Assembly (NCBI GenBank): GCA_005281725.1
Contig: SSBO01000001.1
Location: 3,580,399 to 3,644,398, forward strand
Direction: 5' to 3'
Length of the DNA: 64,000 bases
Origin: Wuchereria bancrofti
Taxonomy: Eukaryota > Nematoda > Chromadorea > Rhabditida > Onchocercidae
Part shown: positions 9,073 through 21,600 of the stretch, in pieces
How positions within the stretch are numbered: position 1 is the first letter of the stretch
Layout: every line of letters starts with the position of its first letter
The notes under the pieces: model-generated
What the model was told of the DNA's origin: nothing
The model's input: only the letters and a program-made list of their open reading frames with translations
Database searches by the model: none
Made by a program: the position numbers and the translations under genes

Positions 9073-11753
9073 ACCATCGATTGGTACGCCATTGACGTAG
9101 AAACACTGCACATACCTGCCGGTGAGTGCGTGACGATCCGTAGAACAGTCAGCATGAAATTTGGTGGTGCGACAAATGCTGTAAGTGGAAGTAAATATTT
9201 GTTTATTTTTTTCTTTCTCAAATAATTGTTTGCGTTTTTTGGACATGTCTGTGTTAAACTTCAGCTGTAATAAATCAAAACGCTGAAAAATACTGCAATT
9301 ATTCACCATATATTTTTCTCAACTATCAACATTTAAAAGTTGAAAGCCTAACGATATCCAAGTAATAATTTCGAGTATTTATTGCAGTGAATTCACTGAA
9401 TTTTCTGCAGAATTAGTGTTTGATGAAATTAAGTATCTTTTCATTTAGAAGTAACAACTGCAGGAACTGAAGATGACAGCATGAAGAATAGACTCGAGAA
9501 GGAAGACGACGGCGAAAAGAGTACTACAAGTAACGAAGATTTCGAAGTATATTAGCATTAAATTTCTTAAAAGTCTTTCACGAACTTAGAAAAAAAAAAG
9601 CCGTGAAACTCAGTTCACAAACTGTCAACAGTGGCCCGTGTAATCCTGTAACCCCTTACTCCTCATACTGAAATTGTTCATATCGTCACATTGTTGCTTG
9701 TTCAAATATTACTTGCACTTTATGCTATTAACAAATAAGTGGTATGACAGAAAAGTTTAACTAATAAGGGAAATGAAAGTATTAATGAATTCAAAAAGTG
9801 ATTTGAATTGACATTTAGATTATTGGCGGTCAAGCGCAAATATCCGAATATTCAGCTAGTGATGATGGGGAATCGAATGATTCGTTTATTGATTTATTTA
9901 AAAAACATATTGTGAAACGACGTGTACCAAGTTCGATAGTTTGTTATTTTTGTTTTGGATATACATAAACAAATGTTGAAATGCCTCATTGAAGAGTGTT
10001 TTTATAGGAGAATTTCTAAAATGAAATTACCAGAAGTCTGGCTGATTAGTTCTTAACAGTTAAATAATGCCTTCTTTCAGTGAAATAAATAGCTCTGCTC
10101 TTATTAAAAATAAAGAATGCCAACAATATTTTTAAAATTCGAAATTTTGAAATTAAACTTATAGTATTATTTCGCGGTTCGCAACGAAAACGAATAATGG
10201 AGTCAGCAATGTTAGCATGCGCTTCAGAAATTAGTAATAGAGAGGCATTTTATTCGTTTATACGAAGGGATTACTTTCTGCATATTGGAGGAATTATGTT
10301 CTGTTGCTCTAAATGAGAAACTTTAAAAGATAAGAACATAGATTTGTGAGGGACTTTAGGACAAATAATGTTCGATTTTTTCTCTGATTAATTCTTATCA
10401 GTTGTCTTTCATACATTTTAGTAACTTTGAAACAAAACTTCAGGATCATAATGAAGCCCAAAACAAGGATGACTGTTTAAGCATGTCGTGGAAAGTGCTG
10501 TTCATCATAACACTCGGAATAATTAGTTTTCAATTGCAGTTAATTCTTAAACGTCCAGAGGTACTAATATAGTAATATAGTTGCATCAAGGTGCCACAGG
10601 ATACGCTACCATCGATATTAGACAGTTTAAATTACGCACGTATTTGAGGAGCAACTTAAGTCTCTTTGGTCAAGTAGACAGTTGAAGCACCACCAGTGAA
10701 GAGCTGCCTTGTGTGTTGACCATTCAATGATCTTAGATTTTCGTTTAAAACTTATTAATTACTTGTCTGTTTGGGTCATTATTCAAATTTCAGGTTTTTG
10801 ATGAGACAATTACCAGACAACAGCAAATAATTGATAGACTGGAAAATCAACTTAAGGTGGGACCTAAAAGATCTTTCACCTTCGTCCTATGCTGTATTGA
10901 TTTTCTAACTTCATTGAGAATAAATTAAATCACACTGCAACACATTTGTTTTTCATCTGGTCTTGTTTTCGACGGAATTTTTAATTTTAATTATAAAACC
11001 AATTTTTATTTTGTTTCATTTAGAGCTGTGCACCAATAGATGTTTATAGTTTGCCTGTTCGTATTGAAGAAGAACGAGTTACTGCCTTCGACAGGAAAGA
11101 TGGTTTTAATTATTTTGTTCGTTTTAAGCTTAACTTTGATATTCATTGCGATTTCGATTAGAAGAGAAATCTGGAAGTTTAATGACCCCCACAACTTCCT
11201 TCAATTTTAGGAATTGCAGAAGTCTTTTGAAATTCCAAATTTTCGTAGTTTTTCTTAATAAATTCATTGCTCCCTCAGTTAATAATTCTTTCCTCAGTTC
11301 GTGATTGTGGACTGGAAGAAAAATGATCAAGGAATGGCACGACAACACCTTCATCTGGCATTCAAACAAAGCAATTCTAGTATCTACATCTACGATCATG
11401 GTCCATTATCTGGAAGATATTTCACTGTCGGCGATCGAATAATCGATATTGATGGGATCACATTTGTCAGAGCTGCTGATTTAAGAGATCGAATTCTGTG
11501 GTCACATTATAACAGAGTGGGAATTCCTTCTTAAATATGGGAAATAAAACGATGACTGATGGAATTTACAACTTAAGAAGAAGCGGTCTTTTACTGAATC
11601 ATAATGAAATCCATTGAAAGTCATAACAATCCTTTTGTTTAGGATTATTTTACCAGCATTATTGAACGTCCTGCAACAGAACAAGCAGTACATACCGTGT
11701 CAACACTATTGCAGCCTTCTTTATCCTCATTTTCTGTGGTACTGTCAGCTTGA
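9073..11753 (+). CDS. membrane-anchored protein with PDZ-like domain, 5' end incomplete
   Basis: Exons join in phase: 9073-9121 (donor GTGAGT), 9449-9546, 9819-9923 (or 9938), 10444-10560, 10794-10856, 11024-11077, 11298-11516 and 11643-11753 (stop TGA); about 271 residues. Order of parts: an acidic Ser/Glu/Asp N-terminus (KEDDGEKSTTSNEDFE), one transmembrane helix (WKVLFIITLGIISFQLQLIL), a short coiled coil (TITRQQQIIDRLENQLK), then a PDZ-like fold in the last two exons. The PDZ signs are the binding-loop/β-strand pattern SSIYIYDHGPLSGRYFTVGD, RIIDIDGITFVRAADLRD, and the closing strand DYFTSIIERPATEQAV, a form common in nematode PDZ proteins. No start codon is seen in frame before 9073, although an ATG at 9481 in the second exon could start a shorter form. 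The donor of exon 11024-11077 is the least certain junction. It probably tethers a C-terminal-peptide ligand at a membrane. Confidence 0.6.
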
Positions 11754-11906
11754 GCAATTTCTTTGATTGTTGTTTCGTTCAACGTTAAGTGGGAACTTTG
11801 TGGCAGTTGCGTATGAAATGTTTTTTTTTTGCATGTTTATGTGCATTGGATACTTCATGAAATTGAATTTGTATTGAAATATTTACTGCATTATTATCAA
11901 AATCAG

Positions 11907-11912
11907 AATAAA
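11907..11912 (+). terminator. AATAAA polyadenylation signal of the PDZ-like gene
   Basis: A canonical hexamer lies about 155 bp after the stop codon, in the 352-bp gap separating this gene from the convergent kinase. Confidence 0.5.
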
Positions 11913-12105
11913 TTACTAATGAATCAATGCTTTAATTCTTGTATTTCATAGCAGTATTTAAACTCGCAAAGAATTTGTTAGCTGTAGTAAGTTTGCAGAG
12001 TTACAATTAGCAAATGAATCGAGGATATCTCAGGCATATATCAAGGAGATGAAATATCAGTGTTGACGATTTTCTGTCATTTATGGTTTGTTATGTATGC
12101 AGTCA

Positions 12106-14798
12106 TCAGAAATTATCGCCTGACTGCATAAAATAGTAGGAACGATCATCATTTTCTGCTAGTCCAGCATTGTCATGATTTAAGTTGGCATGGTTGTAAT
12201 TATGATTGGCAATGTTGTGGTCACATGTTGCTAATAGTTCGCGACGATTTCTCGCTTCGAAATCGTTGGGGGAGAGGCGCTGGCAAGACTGAAATTTAGT
12301 ACCTACGGACAAGGTATATAATGAGCTCGGAAGAGTAGAGCAGATTGTGCTTTTTGACGTTGGCAATACCATCGATTACTCTGTTGCCGAATATTATGAT
12401 GCTGAATAATGACAAAAAGTTTTGGCATTTGTTGACACGTTACTACTGTTATAGCAAAAGTGTTATAACCTGAATTGGTTGCCAATCTAAACGACTGTCT
12501 GCATTGAAATTTCGTTGAGTTAAATCAATGTCCTGGAAGTTTTAATGATCGAAAATTAGGATCTAAGTACTTTTTCTTAAAAATATTGATATTAATAAAC
12601 TAAAATCAAGAAAGTGGTAGAAGTTACGATTTCGTTGACGATGTGATGATATTCTGGTTCATGATAGAAACTGGCACGACAGAGATGACGATGAAGCACC
12701 ACCAGTGATGCTGGTGGATTTGCTTCCGTCCCATACTTTTGTCTCAGTAAATCAATATTTTCCTTCATTTTTTCCACTTCAACTTTTTCGTTTACATAAC
12801 GCCAAGGCAATTGCCCAACCATATTTTCCACGGTGATATAATAAACGGACCAAAGATCGTCATAACGCGACATATCCTGATAGAAACAATTGAATTCGAT
12901 GTTCCTGTTTAAAGGGTTCTCCTCTACAATCATTCACACTAAAGGTCGCATCATGATGAATAATAGTGCAAACATTTTTGGCGTATGCATTAATTTGTGT
13001 TAATTAGATACTTTAGTGGCGATCCTTCCGCTTTGCTTCATATTGTTACGATTTATACTACAAAATAATAAGAGGTAAAGGATTGTTTACCTGATGTCGA
13101 TGTGTCGTAAGGGATGCATAACGGACGGTACCATGGAATGCACTCGACTCTCGCCTTGTTTTGATGACACCGTTACGTGCCATAAAATGACGTGCCATAC
13201 CAAAATCAACGAGGTACAGTTCCTGCCTTCCTTGCAATTGCATTCCAACACAGAAATTTGCAGGTTTCACATCTCTTCAAAAGAAAATTCATCATTTCCA
13301 ATCACACTGAGTAAATGTTAATGTACGCCTACGAATTCATCTCTATTTTTGATATCTATTAGTCTGTCTTGCACCAAATTGGAAACTATCAGCACCGATG
13401 AATCCATCCCAGGCGATGCAAAAATTTAAGTGCCAAAATCATTTTCTTCATAAGCCAAAGTGATGTAACTATCGTGAAGCAATCTTCTTTTGTGCTTTTC
13501 TTCAATTCACGAATATTTTTTCCACATAAATCCATTACCTAAATCTATTGCTTTTGCTGCATAAATCCATTATGATTTGTATTTCTTCAGAACGTTCAAC
13601 AGTTACAATTTGAAAGCAATAGTTAGATCATAACTGATTGCTAAAATTTAATTAACAGCATTTAGTGAGGTATCAGTTAGATCCAAAGCAAAATGTTTGT
13701 GCATCCATTATTGAATTGGATTTCTTGTGAGCCTTGTAAGAGACAAATTTCTTCATTTTTTAATCAGGCAGAGGAAACAACCAAAGAAGTTTGAGATTCA
13801 GAAGATTCTGAGAACTTATGGACAAACCATATATCGGACGTTATGTGTTTCACCGTATCCATAATAATTTGGTATTGGCTCTTTGGGAGGTTTCCGGTAA
13901 TTTTGCCTGATGGTATGATTGAGTGCCTCCAAACAGGTTGCTTCTATGCGCAATAATGGAATCTGTCATAGCTATTAATCATGAAAATCATCTGCATTAA
14001 AGCGACACTTTCTCGCAAATGGATGTTTGGAAGTTTTTGAAAATTTAAAAATGAGATGCTTAATAGCCCTCAGAGATAACTTCGTCAGCTCGCATGAGAA
14101 TTTCTTTGACCAATTTTGAAGTAGCCAAAATTTAGTTATCAGTCATTTTATATCCTTCATTTTTAACACTCAGCATAGACACTGCCAAAAAAAAAACATA
14201 TACCTTGGCATCGATCGACTCAGCTTTTATGGCGACCATTTTACCTGTATTAATATTTGTGCCAGAATATACCTAAACATGGGATGTTCCTAGTCTGTCT
14301 CATAATTCTTAAGTCAAAACTCAGTCTGTTGAACCGATGTTTTGCTTGATGGCAAAAGTTTGATGGCAAGAGTATGCCGATGTACTTCGAGACGTATTTA
14401 GTGTCGGAACTGGTTAGTACCGGAAATGAAATGACTTGATAAACGGTGCTGAGAGAGCTAATTTATAGCTTTCAGATTCATTTTCTATTTCTTAACTTTA
14501 TTCTGGTATTATTCCTTATTTATCATTTCACCATCAAATCTACTGTGTAAACCTTAAAAATTTTCACTGTGAACAACTCCACCTGCATTTGAAAGAAAGT
14601 ATCTTGATATGTTTGAAATTGAAAAAACAATTTTTAGTCTTGCTTACTACAAATGATTATTGGAAAATTGTGAACCTGTCCGAAACCACCAGAGCTTATC
14701 AACTGATTCAGATTAAAATGTTTGTTGATTTGTGAGCCAGATGAAAATAACAATCTTTTAGTACCACCGGATGCTATTGCTTCTTCATTTTTCTGCAT
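12106..14798 (-). CDS. CK1-superfamily (TTBK-like) Ser/Thr protein kinase, 382 aa
   Basis: Eight minus-strand exons join without a phase error: 14798-14676, 14272-14204, 13962-13828, 13538-13396, 13274-13091, 12876-12628, 12532-12470 and 12288-12106. Kinase landmarks in order: glycine loop LISSGGFGQVYSG (about 35-45), β3 lysine in MVAIKAES (K57), αC glutamate in LLRIEATCLEAL, hinge RYMVMDLCGKN, catalytic loop HRDVKPANF (D158, N163), DFG (180-182), the CK1-type segment HGTVRYAS in place of APE, DDLWS and LPWR in the C-lobe, and a closing DSRLDW. All catalytic residues are present, so it should be active. The tail is Asn/His-rich (HNIANHNYNHANLNHD). Nematodes carry a large CK1/TTBK-like expansion, many members expressed in sperm; this looks like one of those, but the subgroup cannot be set by eye. 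It is convergent with the PDZ-like gene. The start could lie slightly upstream. Confidence 0.85.
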
Positions 14799-15597
14799 TG
14801 CTTTCACTTGTACATCAACAACTTGCGAACGCTTACTAAATGAACTTGAAAAAAATTCCAAAAAATATGATTTCTATACTGCAGAAATTGAAAGTGATCA
14901 AATCTAGGGAAGAAAGATTAATGATTTCATACAATCACTGATTTTGTCTCCAACTTAATCGAATCCCGAGAAGCATGAACTGTCAAATATGATATTGTCC
15001 GGTCGAGAAATAAACAAAATGATGAAATGACAATTTGGAACTGATTGCATCGTTTTGTAAGGACCATGTCTACTATGGAATGTTTAAAATATTCAAATTT
15101 CCTATTTAAATTTGAAAAACAATTATTATGAAAATTTGGATCCCACGAAATCTTGGGTTTCCTAAAATTTTAGCCTCAAATGACGATAAGTACAAATGGG
15201 ATGCCATCATTTAGGAAAGAATTTATTTCACTAAAATTTGAGAATGGTGCTTTAACCACTCGGGATTAGGCTACTGTAGTGTGAAAAGTGCTTTAAGGAT
15301 AAAGACAAATTTTTTAAAATCCAATAACTGACAAAATTGGATTTATCCAAATTTCACTGAATCCGTTTGATCGCATGGGTAAGTTTTTTTCGATAGATAA
15401 ATATGGAAAAAGTAAAAAAAAATTATGATAAATAAAATTTACGATTCCTGTAAATATGGTAATCTTCGGACTTCGAAATTTGACAATCATCAAGACATTT
15501 CGACTTTCTTGAAAATAAATACCAACTGTCATATTCGGAAACACAAAGTGATTCCCATTTCGCATCGACAATCAATCATAAGACATAAAATTCAAAT

Positions 15598-15664
15598 AAT
15601 GAAATATATAATATATAATAAATAAAGTATAAAATATATAATAAAGGATATAATAATAAAATAT
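15598..15664 (+). repeat. AT-rich simple-sequence tract
   Basis: The tract is composed almost entirely of A and T in ATATAATA/AATAAA-type units, with very few C or G bases. Confidence 0.7.
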
Positions 15665-18600
15665 AAGCTTGTTAAATTCTTCCTTAAAAATATTTTTCGT
15701 GCTTTTTTCTTCACTGTTCCTCGCATTTCTGAATAATAAATGCATCAGATATTTTGCATGAAAAATGCTTATTGGAAAAAAGCTATAGAAAAGATTTGTC
15801 GATTACAACCCGAAAGATTCCTTTATCCTTCTCTCATAACGTCTATTTTATTTTGGCATCATTTCTGAGCAGAAATATTTTCCGCCCATTCAATATTTCC
15901 TTCCCTGACAGCTTGTTTAATTAATCAGTAGAAGCACAAGTGAACTTCCTATCCTCAAAATTCGATTTTTTTTTACGGCTATTATATGTTTAATTAATAT
16001 TAACTTGAATTTTACTCACTAAATAGACTTAGAATTGCCCATTAATTTGGAAAGCAGAACTGGCGCTGTGGGATGAACCAAACTTTGAGTTAAAGTGCCA
16101 AACTTTCCCCTCATGACACCCCATGAAAGGCGTTGGTTGATCTAGAATTATTTAAAATTAGTTTTTGATCTCTGAATTCAAAAAGTTAAGCCAGACTCAA
16201 GTCTTCACTATTTGAAAAATTCCTCCACTTTTAAAACATCCCCTCTGAAATAGCAATTCTAATGTTGAACTCTGTGAAATGCTTTTGAAGAAATCGAAGC
16301 GCAATAGCCCTTAATTTGAAGAGTCAGGGAAAAGTCAAGATTTTGCATACAGCAACAACATATTCTTCTCTCTCTGCGCTTCCTTAATTTTTCGTCGTTT
16401 GCTTTGCTGGCTAAGTATCTAGCTCCCCAGAAACTTTTCAAATGTTTGCTAGTATTGGTATTCTTTAGCTTATTAATTGTAATAAACATATGCATTCTAA
16501 GCTCTTTCAGTTTTTCCCTGCTACTCTTCAGTACTCTATTCATATATAACATTAAAATGAAATTATATTTCATTAATTTTCATTTCGGATGGAATATACT
16601 TCTCCCGAAGATTATGACTAGGCCACTGAGAGACATTTCTTCTAAATGACATGACCTAGCAGTGTTATGAATGATAGACAACGGTAATAGTGATCTCATG
16701 ATCCTTTTCACTGATATGTTTTATTATCTATTTATATTATTGCTGCTAATTCCGCTCGAAAAAAAAAAGAAATTCATTGATTGTCTCTATTTAATCCTCA
16801 GCTGATTCATCTAAATTATCAACCATTTCGTTTCAATTGAAATGTTTCGAAACAAAATTAAACTATGGTTTGTTGGTTATCACTGACATCAGAAAGCGTT
16901 TTTCAATAGATCGTTAATTTATCATTCTGATGAAAGATTTGCTATTAATCGGTTTACTGCAAGAGAGATTTAAGATTTGAGAAGTTCTCTGAGATGTTTT
17001 AATCAGTGAATTATCGAATGGAAAAACTCTCCGAGAGTTTTCCCCCTCCGTCTCTGTAGTGAATACATTTCACATTAGTCATTATATGAGTGGCTGTAAA
17101 ATGCATAGAAATCTGTATCGTTCATAACAGAGAGAATTGAACTCCAAACAATTTCACTTCTTGATTCTAACCTTTCCAGTTCATGCTCCACAAAATGATT
17201 CACACCACTTATTGTTGCAGCTAACTAACTGAGAAAAACATAAACTTTTTGAGAATATAAACACTTCATTTTCGAAAAAATTTCCAGACAGATGATAGAA
17301 AGTGAAGTGTCCAAACAAAGAAAGCCATTGTGTAGGAGTGTCCACCGCAGCACTGCTAAGAAGGTCTCACTCGAAGTGGTTTTGCTCAGGCAGCAAACAT
17401 CTTCTGGCTTATGCTGTATCACAGCGAGAATTTGCTTCTGGTTTCCTTATTTGTCGTATGTGACTGACAACTTTCAGATTGCTTTCAGAGAGTTCCCTTC
17501 TGCCTCTCAATATTCATTCAATAATTCTCTCTCTCTCTCCCTCTCTGTGTGAAAAGTCTCCCAATAGTAATGACGATATCTAGCGTTCCTTCCTATCAGT
17601 ACTACTATTTGCTAACAGTTGCATCGTTAATGAAACCAAAACTAAAAACAACTAATTCAAATCTTTTCCTTTCTCCTACAATCCTATTCTCATTTTTCTT
17701 TTGTAAATAAATCAATCTCGAAAACAGATCTCCTCTCTCTCTATCTCTCATTATCGTCATTACTATCATTTATATTTCATATCGATGGGAATTACCCACT
17801 ATCCTTTCTTGGCCATTCCTGCTCCTTTCATATTCAGTCCAGTCCGTTTTTTAAGGTTTTTAGTTTCTCCCTTATAATCGGTTCATCGACATGAAAGATA
17901 ATTCTATTTCCGGAACTTCTGCAAAATTTCTGTTTTGTCTCTGCAGATTCTGAATATTATTCCCTCATCAAATTGTTCTCTGATTTCTAAAAAACATCGC
18001 GAAAGAACTTCTTTTTTGAATAAATTTACCCTGCAATTATGTAAGCATTAGCAGCGTAAGCACAACAATTCATCAAATTCACTTGGCAGTACTCATCAAG
18101 TCGCTTTTTCTAATCTTCTTCTTCTTTTATCTCCATCACCTATTTTTTTATTCTCTGGCAAACTGAAATCGATTGTACTTTTTACCTTACTAAAATTCAA
18201 ACGAGGTTGATTGTCACTACTTGAAATGGTGCCGTTCTCCTTCCTGTCCTTATGTTCTTAATTACATATTAGTTACATTAGAAAATGGGTTACAAAAATG
18301 AGGTGAAAACGGTTGACAGTTTTGTCTGCCCATCAGTTGAATTTTATTTTTTACCTGATAACAAATATTTTGACGAAAAATTTGTACATAAACACATGAT
18401 AGTTTTTGTTTTTTAAGAAGTTGAAAAAAAAAAATGAATCAGATCAAAGATTGTTTATAATTAGAAGCAGTTAATGAAAAAGTCAGAACTATCCAGCTGA
18501 TTGCTTTTTACTTTCAGCGTTTTATCATTATGCTTAATTCTTTCACCTGTCAGATTCATTTATTCGTACGTAAGTTAATACTTGGTTTTTGACTTATTTT

Positions 18601-21600
18601 ATGAGAGAATATCATGTTGCTACTTTTCTCATCAAAATGAAAAATAAACATTAGTTGAAAAATTTATTACAACACTTAAAAATTGTTTTTTGAATAAAAT
18701 GATAAGTAATTTTTTCTCTTATTTTCATCACATCATTTAGATTTAAAACCAAACTAATCTACCATTTTGAATAATTCCACCTGTTTTTCACCACTTCAAT
18801 CTAGAAAACTGTTTTTGAATCCATTAAAAGATTCTGTTGAAGTTAATATTGTCTGATGGTGTATCGTTCTTCAAGCAATATAATTCTTAATTTTTTCTTT
18901 CACGTTCTATCGTTAATTACTTAATGTTATGATGTATGACATTTACAGCAGTTACTACATATGTCAGGACATTATAGCAGCGTATAAAACGTCAAATAGT
19001 TAAAGAATAAGGTCACAGAGCTGAAGAAACATTCCAAGGTAGGTAATTAGTTAACTGATTAGAAAGCACTGACTCGAACAAATGTGAAAAGAATGGACAA
19101 CTACTAGTTTATCGTAAACGTTACTTTCTACCTACTAAAGAAACGAACAGGTATAACGTTTTTCCGACTTGCTCGGCAGTAAACATTAATTTCGTGTCCC
19201 TTCCTTCTCTTTCCTTAAAGTTATGTTCACCTTTTCGGATATTTATCATTTCGCATATTTGTTTTCTAAAATATTCCATAATGTTTCTTCAGCTAATAAA
19301 ATGTGCCTGAAAGTGTAGTCTTTCTGCCTAAAATAAAGAAATAAAGCAGACAAAAAAATATCGTGAAAACTTACTCTTTTTTTCCTTTTTCTTTACGATC
19401 AATAAGAAAAATATCCATCGATAATTTTTCTCATTAACACCTGCTTCTCACTAACATACGCAAGTGTCATTGCGGTATTAGTCTTGGACCGCTGCCCTAC
19501 CTCCCCGTCCTCTCTCACCAGTTAGATGATCCATCGTTACTCAGATGCAATCTCTGAAGCTCAGACTTATTTTGTATCTCGCACAAAATAGTGAAGTTTT
19601 TCCTAAAGATTAGATCTTGTCATTTCTTGAAGCAAGTAAAAAAACGAAAATAGAAAGTAAGCGAAATAGAAAGTAAAATAGAAAATAAAAATAAGGACGA
19701 GAAAGCGAAGTCTTTATTCAAGTTTTAGCTAGGTCTTAAAGGACATTTTTCCTTGTTGTTTTTTGACTTTATTTCTAGCAAATATGAAATATATTCATTT
19801 ACTTTGCATCTTATTTTGCTTGTTCTTATCTTTAATTAATTATCAGTATAAGTTAATCTTAAGAATAAAGATAATCTTGTTCTGTTTAGAATCATAAAGA
19901 AAGAAAATCTCATTTTCATATTAGATTTCATATATCGATATTGCTTGTTAGGTAGTGACATTAATACACTGACATTCTAAACAATTCATTTACCCGAGTT
20001 TATTTCTATTCCGAATACGGTATCATCTTGACCTAAAAACATTAACTTTGTTTTTACTGTGAAAATCAGAAATTGAAAAAGTGAAATAGTACAAACAAAA
20101 ATTTGCCTTATCAGCACTTGATGTTGATATAATTCTCATCGCATTCAAAAGATTTGAACAATCACTGTATAGTGTTAAACACTTCTCGTTGGTTATTTTT
20201 ATTTTATCGTTAGTTATGAAAATCGAAGATGGAGCAGAATTTTCTAATATTCAATTGAGGTTGATAAAATGATAAATTTTGTAGTGATATTATCTGGAAA
20301 GTCTGGCAGGATAGACATGAACTTGCTTCTAACATTTTTTATAAACATATTGATTCAAATCCTAATAATTCACTAGTGGTGTATTCTCCAGTGATTATTG
20401 AAGTGTTTTTCAAATACAGTCGAAACGATGCTTATTTAACTTTCCATTTAAAGCAGAAAAAATTCACCAACTCATAGGCATAACAAAAAAAAAATTCTAA
20501 TGTTCAAGAAAAGTATGAAAAACGATATTTCCTTGCAGAGATTTTATATTATTTTCCCAGAATTTACTAAGTAAGCATTACTTATGTATGAGTACTGGTC
20601 TCTTTTCATCGATATTCATATTAAATGATTAGAATTGTCATTATATCATTACCATGATTGCATTAGAAGTTTCATGATTGTTCTTTGATATGCACTACAC
20701 GGTCTTGAACTTAGTAAGAAATCTTGGAGTTAATAAAGTATTCCGGCTTATTCACGTCTTTGTGTTATCACTGTCATTGCAATTATTTTACAGTTGTCAT
20801 TATCGTCGTATTTATTGGAAATGATTAAATGTTATTAATTGACAATGTCATAGTTTGCAAAATCAGTTCATGTGCGACGTTTTTAAATTCTTCAAGTTAC
20901 CACTTGAAAGTTGAAAAGAAAAGCTTAAAATCCAGCCTATCTATTGTTTTTCACCGAAAGTGGATCGTAATCATTTCTGTAACATTTTTTTTAACAAAAA
21001 TTGAAAGTATTGCGTGAAAATTATGCTTTCATAAAACTTTGAGAAATGTCAATAATTTAAGACAAAGATAATTCTAGAGTTCAGCTGCCAACTTAAAAAT
21101 GCTTCCAGTATATTTGCTTTTCTTGTTTTAGTTTATTCCGGAATATTTGAAATTTCTTTATTTTCATTTTTTTAGTTTAACTTTTGATAAAAAGCGCACA
21201 AAGAATATATGTTAGTGGTTGGCAGAATGGATGAATAGATGGATGAATGGGATGTTTGAAAAGAATAAATACACTCACTCCTCACCTTCCCATCTCTGAG
21301 GGATTTGAAGAAAACCGATGAAACTTTGCTTTGTGGCAGTTTGTTTTTCTTCCTTTCCTTCATTCCTCTTCCTCCTTTTCATTCTTCTATGGAGCAGAAT
21401 GATTATTGGATAGCAGTTTAAACAGCTTAAATTCGTCGTTTTACCAATCCCTTTTCATCTTCACCTCTTCATTCAAAACTCCCTGCATTCTCCTTCCCTT
21501 TTCCTATTGTCTCTCTCTCTTTACATATTCACTTTTATCCATGCCTATCATCAGTTGAAGACAAATTAATGATAGCATACTTCACCGTGACTTCCTTGCT

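Noticed and set aside
8965..9309. 114-codon minus frame across the CA repeat
   Set aside because: It is driven by the microsatellite, and the + strand carries a better supported exon at 9073-9121.
14337..14400. Minus-strand kinase-like peptide with VHRHTLAIKLLPSS, resembling a β3 lysine motif
   Set aside because: It lies in the intron between kinase exons 1 and 2, soon reaches a stop, and the true β3 exon (VYSGTNINTGKMVAIKAES) at 14272-14204 fits the phase exactly.
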